Assembly: GCA_964476835.1 (NCBI GenBank)
Contig: CAYZCE010000003.1
Span: forward strand, 37,733-101,732
Length of the DNA stretch: 64,000 bases
Direction of reading: 5' to 3'
Source: PALSA-926 sp964476835
Lineage (GTDB): Bacteria > Pseudomonadota > Alphaproteobacteria > Micavibrionales > UBA2020
The stretch's first letter is position 1. Every line of letters starts with the position of its first letter. Shown here piece by piece: positions 47,719-58,303 of the stretch. Both the position numbers and the translations under genes were made by a program. The notes beneath the pieces are model-generated. The model saw only the letters and a list, made by a program, of their open reading frames with translations, searched no databases and had not been told where the DNA came from.

Positions 47719-47815
47719 CATCTACAGGCCGGTTTATCATGCTGCCGATGACACGGAAGAAACCCGCCGTCAGGTCGACGACAACAACGCAGCCTGGCTG
47801 AAGCTCTGCGAATAG
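47651..47815 (+). CDS. Rz1-like outer-membrane spanin lipoprotein
   Basis: 54 residues in another frame, starting inside the Rz-like gene (ATG 47651) and running 97 bases past its end. MSCCAILLLLGGC is a lipoprotein signal with lipobox LGGC (Cys 13). The mature part (FCDIYRPVYHAADDTEETRRQVDDNNAAWLKLCE) is typical of Rz1-like o-spanins. The frame overlap is the classical spanin gene architecture. Confidence 0.82.
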   Translation: MSCCAILLLLGGCANGSRASFCDIYRPVYHAADDTEETRRQVDDNNAAWLKLCE

Positions 47816-47816
47816 A

Positions 47817-47860
47817 AAAGCGCCCTGCCCCGGGAAACCGGCGGCAGGGCGCTTTTTTTT
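47817..47860. terminator. Terminator at the end of the capsid/lysis cluster
   Basis: GCGCCCTGCC (47820-47829) pairs with GGCAGGGCGC (47843-47852), flanked by an A-run and an eight-T run. It also overlaps the stop codon of the convergent ankyrin gene. Confidence 0.93.
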
Positions 47861-48455
47861 ATGCCTGGAATCTGGCGTGGTGCGCCATGACCTTGAGGAG
47901 CACGCGTTCCAGCTCCGGCTGGTGATGGCGGGCAGCGACGTCGCGGGCGGTCATGCCCTTCTTGTCCTCGCGGAAGATGTCGATGCCGGCGGCGATCAGG
48001 ATGCCGGCCATGATCGCGTCGCCGCGCGCCGCGGCCACATGCAAGAGACCGGTGCCAAGCAGCTTGTCGGCGGTCTTGAGCGATGCGCCGCGCTTGATGA
48101 GTTCGCGCGCAACCGCATGGCGGCCTTGCTGCACCGCAAGATAGAGCGGCGTATCGCCGAAGGGAAGCACCGGCGAATCGACTGAAGCGCCGCCGGCGAT
48201 CAGGAACTTGACCATGTCCATATGACCGAAGAAGGCCGCTTCGTGCAGCGGCCTTCTTCCAATTTCGTCGGGGATGTCGAGGTCGTGTCCGGCGTCGAAG
48301 ACGATCTCGGCGCTCAGCACGTCCCCCTCCCGGGCCAGGTCGTGCATGAAACTTTGCCGCACGAGGCCGAAGGGACTTTCGGCCAACCTGTGGATAAGAT
48401 CACTGTTCAGATTGAAATTGTGGACGGTGTGGTCGTGGGTCACGGACTGGGTCAT
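47859..48455 (-). CDS. Ankyrin-repeat protein 4
   Basis: 198 residues behind AAGGAG. An N-terminal 45-residue stretch is followed by four repeats: RPLHEAAFFGHMDMVKFLIAGGASVD, TPLYLAVQQGRHAVARELIKRGASLK, GLLHVAAARGDAIMAGILIAAGIDIF and MTARDVAARHHQPELERVLLKVM. No signal peptide. It lies on the far side of the capsid cluster from the other three ankyrin genes and has a CtrA-type box 76 bases upstream. Possible effector, by inference only. Confidence 0.9.
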   Translation of the reverse strand: MTQSVTHDHTVHNFNLNSDLIHRLAESPFGLVRQSFMHDLAREGDVLSAEIVFDAGHDLDIPDEIGRRPLHEAAFFGHMDMVKFLIAGGASVDSPVLPFGDTPLYLAVQQGRHAVARELIKRGASLKTADKLLGTGLLHVAAARGDAIMAGILIAAGIDIFREDKKGMTARDVAARHHQPELERVLLKVMAHHARFQA

Positions 48456-48530
48456 CTAAACTCTCCTTGGGCAAGAAGTGGTAATGACGTCTATATCTGG
48501 TGGGTAAGACCATTATACACCACAAGGAGA

Positions 48531-48545
48531 TTAAGAAATGGTTAA
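48531..48545. promoter_or_regulatory. CtrA-type box upstream of ankyrin gene 4
   Basis: TTAA-GAAATGG-TTAA, a full TTAA-N7-TTAA match, 76 bases upstream of the start codon at 48455. Confidence 0.6.
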
Positions 48546-48592
48546 TTGGGGATAATTTTTACAGCGATTCCATTGACATAACTAACTTAACG

Positions 48593-48826
48593 TCAGTTAT
48601 GCAGGTACTGCTGGAGGCACAAGAGGCGCAAATGCGCTTTGCGATGCAGGTCTTTTTCATCGAGATGCGCTTGGGCGAGGGCGGCGCGCACGTCGGCGTC
48701 GCGGTCATCAATCAGCCATTTGACGAGATGAGGGTCGGGATGCTCGCGCTGAAGCTCGGCCGCGAGTTCTTCGGTATCGGGCGAGAGCGTGGGGCGCGTT
48801 GGAAACTCGAAGCGGGACATCGACAT
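48593..48826 (-). CDS. Small protein with HEAT-like or helical fold
   Basis: 77 residues. LSPDTEELAAELQREHPDPHLVKWLIDDRDADVRAALAQAHLDEKDL looks like one HEAT-type helical repeat (DRDADVRAALA). It overlaps the stop of the 45-residue gene upstream (TGATG), so it is probably translated by coupling. Unknown role. Confidence 0.6.
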   Translation of the reverse strand: MSMSRFEFPTRPTLSPDTEELAAELQREHPDPHLVKWLIDDRDADVRAALAQAHLDEKDLHRKAHLRLLCLQQYLHN

Positions 48827-48963
48827 CAGCCCTTGCGGCGCTGCTCGACTTTCGCTTTCTGTTTCAAGGGCTTCATTTCATGTGCGCGGCGGAAGACCAG
48901 GTAGGTCTGCGTCGCGATGAAGCCGGCGGCCAGGAAAGTCTCGATAAAGGTCAAAAACGTCAT
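48826..48963 (-). CDS. 45-residue membrane micro-protein
   Basis: Reading the minus strand from 48963 gives MTFLTFIETFLAAGFIATQT and then YLVFRRAHEMKPLKQKAKVEQRRKG, one hydrophobic segment followed by a basic cytoplasmic tail. Its stop overlaps the start of the 77-residue gene (TGATG), an arrangement hard to explain by chance. The 5' side is AT-rich and promoter-like. Function unknown. Confidence 0.55.
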   Translation of the reverse strand: MTFLTFIETFLAAGFIATQTYLVFRRAHEMKPLKQKAKVEQRRKG

Positions 48964-49085
48964 TTAGATACCTCTTATGTCACACCTCTATTATATGTGC
49001 GAAAGGTAAACAGCTGGTTAACGGCTTTGCCGTTTCGCAGGCCCGCATGATGTGGTTTAATGGGCGGCATAAAAGGAGATATTTC

Positions 49086-49313
49086 ATGAGCGCAAGCTTC
49101 ACCAAGCCCGAAATCGCCCGCCTGCAGAAATACCTGCAGCAGAAATTCGGCAACGCGAAAATCACGCTGGCCGAGCGCAAGGGCGCGCAGGATTCGGTCG
49201 AAGTCGAGATGGACGGCGAGTTCCTCGGCACTATCTACAAGGACGCTGAAGACGGCGACGTCTCCTACGACTTCAACATGGCCATCCTCGAGATGGACCT
49301 GCCGACGGCGTGA
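49086..49313 (+). CDS. DUF3126 family protein
   Basis: 75 residues from the ATG at 49086 (AAGGAG upstream). FTKPEIARLQKYLQQKFGNAKITLAERKGAQDSVEVEMDGEFLGTIYKDAEDGDVSYDFNMAILEMDL is the DUF3126 pattern, a small family common in Alphaproteobacteria. Its function is unknown. It overlaps the next gene by four bases (GTGA). Confidence 0.9.
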   Translation: MSASFTKPEIARLQKYLQQKFGNAKITLAERKGAQDSVEVEMDGEFLGTIYKDAEDGDVSYDFNMAILEMDLPTA

Positions 49314-50485
49314 AAATCTACGGCAAGAGCATTGTTGACGTCTTCGGTGAGCTGCCATGGCCTTACAGGATCTTGGTCGTCGCGGGCGTGCTGTTCCTTG
49401 CCTTCATCGTCATGTACCTGCCGTATTGGGTGTTTTCGTCGGCCAAGCGCCCACCGGCGCCGGCGGCGATCACGATTTCCGGCACGTCGACCTCCGGCAT
49501 CCTCGACCCTTCCGTCGCCTATGATTCTCAGGCAAAGACGGCGTGGATGGCGTATGCCTCTCAGGAGCAGGGCGGCCTGATCCATGTGCGCGTCGCGCGC
49601 GGCACGAGCATTTGCGAAAGCTGGGCGCAGACGCAGGGCGGCATCCCGGCGAAATCCGACGATATCCTCGCGCCTGACGGGCAAAGCGTGTTCCGTTCCG
49701 GCGCGTGGCGCGTCGAGACGCCGTCGCTTGTCCATGACCCGGACGACAAGGGGCGCGAGTGGAAGCTCTTCGCCTATAAATATTTCTGGCCGACCGAGAA
49801 ATCTCAGGCGCTGCAGGTGGCGCAGCATTACGGCATGATCGTGATGCGCACCGCCAGCGATCCCGCGCGCGAATGGTCGCCCGAGCAATGGCTGCTCTCT
49901 CCCGCTGCCGATTACCCGCCGCCGCCTTACGAGCAGATGGTGGCTTTCCACCTCAACGACCTGTCGCCCGATCTGCAGGACGTCGTCACTTATGCACGCC
50001 CGAGCGTGATTGCCGCCGATGGCGTCTTGCTAATGTCGCTCTCTGCCTTCACGGGCGCCGCCACGCCCGACCGCATCGTCATGGTTGCTTCGCGCGACCA
50101 TGGCGCAAGCTGGCAATATGTCGGCACGCCGTTGAAGCATGCGGACATCGCGGCGCTTGGCCCTTACACGACGCTTGCCGGCGCGACGCTGGCGGTGCAG
50201 AAGGGCAAGGTCTATCTTGTCGCCGCGCTGGGCGACGCGGCGATGACGGGCCGCGGCACATTCGTTTTCGCTTTCGACGATCCGGGCCGCGGGCTGCTGC
50301 AACGTGACGGCAAGGGCGTTCCCGTCATGGCGCGCCAGCTGCCCCTGACCGCGAAGGCGCATGGCGCGCTGGGCGGCGGCGTGGCGACCTATTCGGAATC
50401 CTGCCCGCAAGGCTTCTTCGTCGGCGAGCAGACCCCGGAGGGCTTCCAGATTTTCAAGTCGTATCGCGCGCCGGCAGCGGAATAA
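49310..50485 (+). CDS. Membrane-anchored beta-propeller-like (sialidase-fold) protein
   Basis: 391 residues starting at a GTG. One membrane segment (about 18-42, YRILVVAGVLFLAFIVMYLPYWVFS) precedes a periplasmic domain with Asp-box-like or BNR-like elements (ILDPSVAYDSQAKTAWMAYAS, IVMVASRDHGASWQYVGTPL), as in sialidase/propeller folds. The catalytic residues of sialidases are not evident, so it may bind glycans or proteins rather than cleave them. Coupled to the DUF3126 gene. Confidence 0.7.
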   Translation: MKIYGKSIVDVFGELPWPYRILVVAGVLFLAFIVMYLPYWVFSSAKRPPAPAAITISGTSTSGILDPSVAYDSQAKTAWMAYASQEQGGLIHVRVARGTSICESWAQTQGGIPAKSDDILAPDGQSVFRSGAWRVETPSLVHDPDDKGREWKLFAYKYFWPTEKSQALQVAQHYGMIVMRTASDPAREWSPEQWLLSPAADYPPPPYEQMVAFHLNDLSPDLQDVVTYARPSVIAADGVLLMSLSAFTGAATPDRIVMVASRDHGASWQYVGTPLKHADIAALGPYTTLAGATLAVQKGKVYLVAALGDAAMTGRGTFVFAFDDPGRGLLQRDGKGVPVMARQLPLTAKAHGALGGGVATYSESCPQGFFVGEQTPEGFQIFKSYRAPAAE

Positions 50486-50548
50486 CCTCTCGCACGATTT
50501 ATCGCCGCTGTGCTATGCTGTGTGCATCACAGCATCAAGGACACGCGC

Positions 50549-51127
50549 ATGGCCTCCCTTTACTTCAAGTACGCCGCGATGAACTCCGGCAAGTCGACGC
50601 AGCTATTGCAGGCGCATTACAACTATACTGAACGCGGCATGCACCCTGTTGCGATGACCGCGCGCCTCGACACCCGATCCGGCGAAGGCAAGATTGCCGC
50701 GCGCATCGGCATCGAGTTGCCTGCGCTCACGTTCGATGCGACGACCGACATCTTCGCCGAGATCTCTGCCCTGAAGAAGAAAGGACCGGTCGACGCGCTG
50801 CTGATTGACGAAGCGCAGTTTCTCAGCGAGGCGCAGGCTTTCCAGTGTGCACGCATCGTGGACGAACTGGGCATCCCCGTCATGTGCTACGGCCTCAAGA
50901 CCGATTTTCTCGGCAAGCTCTTCACCGGATCGGAGGCGCTGCTGCGCTTGGCCGACAACCTTGAAGAGATCAAGACGATCTGCTGGTGCGGCAAGAAGGC
51001 GACGCAGACCGCCCGTGTGTCCGACGGCCATGTCGTGCGCGCAGGCGCGCAGGTGCAGATCGGCGGCAACGACATGTATGTCGCACTCTGCCGCAAGCAT
51101 TTCACCGCCGGCAAAGTGAGCGCCTGA
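50549..51127 (+). CDS. tdk: Thymidine kinase
   Basis: 192 residues from the ATG at 50549. P-loop MNSGKSTQLLQAHYNY (about 11-18), Walker B-like ALLIDEAQFL, CYGLKTDFLGKLFTGSEALLRLAD and a zinc-binding cysteine set (CWCGKKAT, LCRKHF) are the type II thymidine kinase pattern. It phosphorylates thymidine in the salvage pathway. The stop overlaps the next start (TGATG). Confidence 0.96.
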   Translation: MASLYFKYAAMNSGKSTQLLQAHYNYTERGMHPVAMTARLDTRSGEGKIAARIGIELPALTFDATTDIFAEISALKKKGPVDALLIDEAQFLSEAQAFQCARIVDELGIPVMCYGLKTDFLGKLFTGSEALLRLADNLEEIKTICWCGKKATQTARVSDGHVVRAGAQVQIGGNDMYVALCRKHFTAGKVSA

Positions 51128-51603
51128 TGGGTGTCGAGGCGGAACGCAAATTCCTGCTGAAAGACGACAGCTGGAAGGCGGGCGTCGCCGACAGTTTCAC
51201 CATCACGCAGCGTTACCTCTCCACCGATCCTACCGTGCGCCTGCGTACGACCAGCAGGGGCGAAGCCTTCCTGACGATCAAGGGCAAGGCGCCGGTAGGT
51301 TCCATCGAGACGCCGGAATTCGAATACCCGATCCCCCTCAAGGAAGCGCAGGCGATGATGGCTTTCGCGCTGCCCGGCGAGATCGTCAAGACGCGCCACC
51401 ACGTGCCGTTCGGCAGCCATGTGTGGGAAATCGACGTGTTCGACGGCGACAACAAGGGTCTCATGATCGCCGAGATCGAACTGGCGCACGGCGACGAAAC
51501 CTTCGAGAAGCCCGCATGGGCCGCCGAGGAAGTCACGCACGACAAGCGATGCAAGAACGCCTACCTGCTGGCGCACCCTTTCTCGACGTGGGAAAAGAAA
51601 TGA
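51127..51603 (+). CDS. CYTH-domain phosphatase/triphosphatase-like protein
   Basis: 158 residues. VEAERKFLLKDDSW carries the E-E-K motif of CYTH tunnel enzymes; later RYLSTDPTVRLRTTSRGEAFLTIKGKA and VWEIDVFDGDNKGLMIAEIEL supply the other charged strands. The family hydrolyses inorganic triphosphate or related substrates; the bacterial YgiF/NE1496 type is the best match. Confidence 0.93.
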   Translation: MGVEAERKFLLKDDSWKAGVADSFTITQRYLSTDPTVRLRTTSRGEAFLTIKGKAPVGSIETPEFEYPIPLKEAQAMMAFALPGEIVKTRHHVPFGSHVWEIDVFDGDNKGLMIAEIELAHGDETFEKPAWAAEEVTHDKRCKNAYLLAHPFSTWEKK

Positions 51604-51604
51604 C

Positions 51605-51637
51605 AAAAAAGCCCCGGCGCAAGGCCAGGGCTTTTTT
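51605..51637. terminator. Bidirectional terminator between CYTH gene and gyrB
   Basis: AAAAAAGCCC-CGG / CCA-GGGCTTTTTT with one mismatch in the stem. Serves the convergent genes on both sides. Confidence 0.88.
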
Positions 51638-51652
51638 GTCATTTGTGCCTTG

Positions 51653-54094
<2,442 letters not shown>

Positions 54095-54194
54095 GGGTTT
54101 TCCTGTTCAAAAGAGATCGGCAAAATGTAGCATACTTTGCCCCCTGCCGGGAGTCTTTAAAACGCAAAATAATCCTTTAAAATCAATAAATTAT

Positions 54195-55376
54195 TTAATT
54201 TACGGAATGTAATTTCGGGGCCGGGGAAGCGGGCAGCAGCCGCACCATGCGCGCCTCGCTTGCAAGGGGCGAAAAGACGCTCTCGTCCGTGCCGGTCAGC
54301 CACACCTGCCCCTGCAGGGCGCGCAGTTGCGCGAAGAGTTGCGCGCGGCGCGCGGCGTCGAGATGCGCCGCCACTTCGTCGAGCAATATCAGCGGCACGA
54401 AGCCGCGCTGCGCCTGCATCATGCGCGCGTGCGCGAGCACGATGGAGACGAGCAGCGCCTTTTGTTCGCCAGTCGAGCATTGCGCCGCGGGCAGGTCGCG
54501 GCCGCCGAAGAAGACGGCCAGGTCGCTGCGGTGCACGCCGACGGCGGTGCGGTTCGCCTCGCGGTCGGCGGCGCGCGATGCGTGCAGTTTCGCGCGCAAT
54601 TCATCTTCGACATCGACGCCGGCGCGGGCGGCGATCTGTTCTTCCGTCCAGCCTTGCGCGAATAGCTGCGGCAGCGGGAAGGCCGGCGCCACGGTGCCGA
54701 GCGCGGTCGCGTGCTGCTGCAGGCTGTCGATCATAGCGCGGCGTTCGGCGGCGATGGCGACGCCGTCGGCGGCAAGCTGTGCTTCGAGGCTTGCGATCCA
54801 TTGCGCATCGCCGTTGTTGTGCAAGAGGTTCAGGCGCTCGCGCAGCGCCTTGTCGTAGCGGTTGAGGTGCGTTGCGTGCGCGGGCGACGCGGCAGCGACG
54901 AGGCGGTCGAGGAACTTGCGCCGCGCCGACGTGCCGTCGAGGAACAATCGGTCCATCTGGGGCGTCAGCCATACGGCGGCGACGAGGTCGGAGAGTTCGT
55001 TCTGGCTCCTGGCGGTCTGGCCGTCGATGCGGATGACGCGGCGCTTGCCGTCGCGGTCCTCGCCGGTGCCGATGCGCAGAGTGCCGCCTGTGTGCGTCTC
55101 GACCTCGGCGGAGACGGCCCAGAGGTCGTTTGCATCTGCCGCGCGGCTTTTCAGTTCCGCCAGTTCCGCGCTGCGCAGGCCCCGTCCAGGGGCGAGCAGG
55201 CTGACAGCTTCGAGCACGTTGGTCTTGCCCGCGCCGTTCGGCCCGGTCAGCACGATGGTGCCGGCGGTGGAATCAGGCCGGCGCAGGTCGAGCCGTAGCG
55301 CGTCATGGCTGCGGAAATGGCTGATATTGATCTGGCGCACAAAAAGGGACACGGCCCAAGATAGCGGATTTCCCAT
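54195..55376 (-). CDS. recF: RecF recombination mediator
   Basis: 393 residues. FVRQINISHFRSHDALRLDL, Walker A GPNGAGKTNVLEAVSLLAPGRGLR, the signature CSTGEQKALLVSIVLAHA and Walker B PLILLDEVAAHLD are complete RecF/SMC-type motifs. RecF helps load RecA at gapped DNA. The gap to gyrB (54095-54194) is AT-rich and may contain a gyrB promoter. Confidence 0.96.
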   Translation of the reverse strand: MGNPLSWAVSLFVRQINISHFRSHDALRLDLRRPDSTAGTIVLTGPNGAGKTNVLEAVSLLAPGRGLRSAELAELKSRAADANDLWAVSAEVETHTGGTLRIGTGEDRDGKRRVIRIDGQTARSQNELSDLVAAVWLTPQMDRLFLDGTSARRKFLDRLVAAASPAHATHLNRYDKALRERLNLLHNNGDAQWIASLEAQLAADGVAIAAERRAMIDSLQQHATALGTVAPAFPLPQLFAQGWTEEQIAARAGVDVEDELRAKLHASRAADREANRTAVGVHRSDLAVFFGGRDLPAAQCSTGEQKALLVSIVLAHARMMQAQRGFVPLILLDEVAAHLDAARRAQLFAQLRALQGQVWLTGTDESVFSPLASEARMVRLLPASPAPKLHSVN

Positions 55377-55482
55377 TGATTCATAATAATAAAATAAGAA
55401 AAACGGTTTTACAGAAGTCTTGACGATTCATACATGATTGTTTATAAAGGATATTCAATTCCATATCATTTCGAGGTTCGAC

Positions 55483-56076
55483 ATGCTGTTCGACGCTTCC
55501 CACCCCGATGACACGAATAAGCCGATCGGCGACCGTATCCGCGACATCATCAACCCCGCGATGGCCGATGCCCGCCGCAAGAAGATCCAGCTGGATTACC
55601 TCGACGGCCAGTTCGCGATCTATGAGCAGAACATCGCGATGATCCTCGAGGAAGCCTTCGCCAAGTTCTCCAACAAGGTGGCGCTGGCCGAACGCAAGGG
55701 GGACGACGTACGGCTCCGCTTCATCATCAACGCGCTGATGATCGTGCCCGACAACGCCCCGCCGGAATATATGCCGATTCTGCAGTACAACCTGCCGATC
55801 GTCAACGCCTTCACCGATTTCACCGCCGAGGAAGTCAAGAAGCTGCCGAACTACATCAAGCTGCACTTGCGCGCCCGCGAACTCAATGTCGCCCTCGACT
55901 TCACGGGCCTGCTCGCCGGCGAAGGCCGCATGGGCCCGCCGCAGCCGGTCGTGACCATCGACGCCCTCAGGACGTACGAACAAGGCGCGCTGGATAATGC
56001 CGAGCTCTATCCCAACCTGCCCGACCCCACGCCGACGCTCGACCCGAACCGCGGCGGCAGGCTCAGGCTGAAGTAA
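55483..56076 (+). CDS. Uncharacterised cytosolic protein
   Basis: 197 residues from the ATG at 55483 (GAGG seven bases upstream); an upstream in-frame start at 55438 is less likely. Helical N-terminal half (NPAMADARRKKIQLDYLDGQFAIYEQNIAMILEEAFAKFSNKVAL) and a Pro/Thr-rich acidic C-terminus (NAELYPNLPDPTPTLDPNRGG). No signal, membrane segment or recognised motif. Confidence 0.7.
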   Translation: MLFDASHPDDTNKPIGDRIRDIINPAMADARRKKIQLDYLDGQFAIYEQNIAMILEEAFAKFSNKVALAERKGDDVRLRFIINALMIVPDNAPPEYMPILQYNLPIVNAFTDFTAEEVKKLPNYIKLHLRARELNVALDFTGLLAGEGRMGPPQPVVTIDALRTYEQGALDNAELYPNLPDPTPTLDPNRGGRLRLK

Positions 56077-56087
56077 GCACGCAGGCT

Positions 56088-57026
56088 TTATTTCTTTTCG
56101 CTGAACAGCGTAGCACCGGCGTCGACGAAGGCGTCGGGGCTCGACGCAGGGGCGAGCCACGCAAGGCGCGGCTTGAGCACCGGCGAATAAGGCGGCGTTT
56201 GCGAAAACGCGCGCGCGTCGACTTCCTTGAGCAATGCGCCGCCCAGCGTCAGGCCGAGCGCGACAAGCACAGCCGCCCACGTGCGGCGGCGGCGCGTCAT
56301 CCATGTCGCAAGCCCAAGGCTGCCGAAGACCAGCGCGAAAAGGATCGCGCCGGAGGTGATATAGCCGAAAGCTGCCGACACGCCCGCGCCGAACAGGAAG
56401 TCGGCATAGGTTTCCGCCACCCATGTAAACGCATTGACGGCGAGGTAAAGCCCGATCAATGCCGCATGTCCCGAGAACGCCGGCCTGCGGTGCAGCAGGC
56501 GTCCGGCCGCCGACCATAGCGTCGCCCAGACGACGATGGTGCCGAGCGCCGCGACGCCGGCGATGCCGGAGACCGTCGCCGGCTGGTCCGTCCAGATGTT
56601 GAGGAAAGCCCACAAGATCACGGCGAACAGCCCGGCGGCGACGCCGAGGCCTGCCTGCCGCGGCCGCGTGAGCCAGAGCAGTGTCGGCGCCACGTTCTCG
56701 AGCGGCTGCGTCGGTGCGACGGCGTGGCCGGGTGCATAGAACCGCAGCACCGTGTGCCCGATGCGGAGGGAGTCTCCCGACGCGACAGTCACTGCGCCGC
56801 CCTGCACGGTCTTCTTTTGATGGCGCAAGCCGTTCTCGCCGCCGGTGTCGTGCACGCGCCAGCTGCCGCCGTCTTGCTCGATCTTCAAATGCCGCGCACT
56901 GACGTAAGGGTCGGGCAGGATGACGTCGTTGTCGAAGGCGCGCCCGACGAAAGCTGGGAACGCGTCGATGCGATGATGGCGCGGCGCGTCGAAGAGCGGA
57001 GATGCGATTTCAATCACCAGCGTCAT
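56088..57026 (-). CDS. FHA-domain membrane protein
   Basis: 312 residues from the ATG at 57026, which overlaps the protease stop (ATGA). FHA domain at 20-95 (VGRAFDNDVILPDPYVSARHLKIEQDGGSWRVHDTGGENGL, with the GR, SxxH and GG--N signature residues) binds phosphothreonine. The C-terminal half has about four membrane segments (GLGVAAGLFAVILWAFLNIW, SGIAGVAALGTIVVWATLW, and others). It may sense phosphorylation by a Ser/Thr kinase, not present in the window. Confidence 0.88.
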   Translation of the reverse strand: MTLVIEIASPLFDAPRHHRIDAFPAFVGRAFDNDVILPDPYVSARHLKIEQDGGSWRVHDTGGENGLRHQKKTVQGGAVTVASGDSLRIGHTVLRFYAPGHAVAPTQPLENVAPTLLWLTRPRQAGLGVAAGLFAVILWAFLNIWTDQPATVSGIAGVAALGTIVVWATLWSAAGRLLHRRPAFSGHAALIGLYLAVNAFTWVAETYADFLFGAGVSAAFGYITSGAILFALVFGSLGLATWMTRRRRTWAAVLVALGLTLGGALLKEVDARAFSQTPPYSPVLKPRLAWLAPASSPDAFVDAGATLFSEKK

Positions 57027-58303
57027 GGCTTCGTCCCCGTATCGGGAGCGGGGCGGATTTCTTGCATGAAGCGCTTGGCGAGCGCCAGCGCGTTGCCGCG
57101 CGAGACGCCTTCGGCGGCCAGCTCGACGGTGAAGGCCTTCTCGCCCTCGCCGACCATCGCCATGACGAGCGAGAGGTCGAAGATGGCTGGGTATTTCTTG
57201 TAGCGGCGCAGGCAGAGATGCGACTTCCACGTATGGCCTGCCAGCGCGACAAAGCCGCTGCGGCACTTGAAGTTGGTGGCGTCGTCTTCCTTCACGTTGT
57301 CGTAGTCGTCGTCGTCGGGCTTGAGGGCGGTTTCATAGAGGCTGTAGAAGCGCGACAGGCCGAGGCTTTCCTTCGGCGTGATATAGCCGTAGCGGTACGA
57401 AAGCCCGCCGGTCTCGAAGTCTGTGTCGAGGAACAGGCGGTCTTCGACCGAACAGACCGACACGAAGGAGTCGAACGGGTCCTTGTCCGCGCTGTCGTCG
57501 CCGCCCCAGCATTTGAGCGCGTCGTGGATGCGCCCCGGCACGCGCACGGGGCCGAAGGACACGCTGTCCCATTTCTTGCGGTTGAGCAGTGCGCCGATCG
57601 TGTTTTCCTGGCTTTGCAGCAGTTGCGTCTCGATGTCGTCTCCGCGGCCGGTCGTGCGGTATTTCGCGCGCAGGCGGACGAGCGGTTCCACCGGCACGAG
57701 GAAGCTGATCTGGTTGCCCGCGGTTGCCACGTTGATGCCGACCACATGGCCCTGCCGGTCGATGGCCGGGCCGCCGCTCATGCCGGGGTTGAGCGAGCCG
57801 GAGAAGTGGATGCGCGTGGCGAAACTGTCGTGCGCGAAGCCGCTATGCGTGCCTTCGATGATGGTGAAGCCGATGTCGTGCGGGTTGCCGAGCGCGTAAA
57901 GCTTCGTCCCCGTCGGCAGCGCTGAAGCGCCGGGCGCGAGGAAGTTCTTGCCCGGCTTGTCCATCTGCAGGATGGCGAGGTCGTGCGCGACGTCGACGGC
58001 GAGGATCTTGAGGTTGCCGCGCTCGCCTTTGTCGTGCAGGAACTCGACACGGTTGCTGGCGGGGCGCTGCACCGCTTCGGACACGACGTGATAGTTGGTG
58101 GCGATCAGCCCTTTTTCCGCGAACTGGAAGCCCGAGCCGATGCTGCTCTTCTTTCCCGTGGTGATGTCGATGACCTGCACCTGGTAGACGGCATCGCCGT
58201 AAGCTTGATACAGCCGTTCCGCCTCGTCGCTGGCGGCGCGCGCGGGTGCCGCGAGCAGCAGCATGCAGGCGGCGAGCAGGAGGATGAGCTTATTTGCCGG
58301 CAT
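57023..58303 (-). CDS. Trypsin-like (DegP/S1-type) exported serine protease
   Basis: 426 residues with signal peptide (LILLLAACMLLLAAPARA). Catalytic triad candidates: His in GLIATNYHVVSEA, Asp in VDVAHDLAILQMD, Ser in GSLNPGMSGGPAIDRQGHVVGIN. The typical PDZ domain of DegP is absent; instead there is a 190-residue C-terminal region with cysteines (CWGGDDS, SVCSVED, FKCRSGF, HLCLRRY) of unknown fold. It overlaps the TPR gene by 14 bases and the FHA gene by four. Confidence 0.88.
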   Translation of the reverse strand: MPANKLILLLAACMLLLAAPARAASDEAERLYQAYGDAVYQVQVIDITTGKKSSIGSGFQFAEKGLIATNYHVVSEAVQRPASNRVEFLHDKGERGNLKILAVDVAHDLAILQMDKPGKNFLAPGASALPTGTKLYALGNPHDIGFTIIEGTHSGFAHDSFATRIHFSGSLNPGMSGGPAIDRQGHVVGINVATAGNQISFLVPVEPLVRLRAKYRTTGRGDDIETQLLQSQENTIGALLNRKKWDSVSFGPVRVPGRIHDALKCWGGDDSADKDPFDSFVSVCSVEDRLFLDTDFETGGLSYRYGYITPKESLGLSRFYSLYETALKPDDDDYDNVKEDDATNFKCRSGFVALAGHTWKSHLCLRRYKKYPAIFDLSLVMAMVGEGEKAFTVELAAEGVSRGNALALAKRFMQEIRPAPDTGTKP

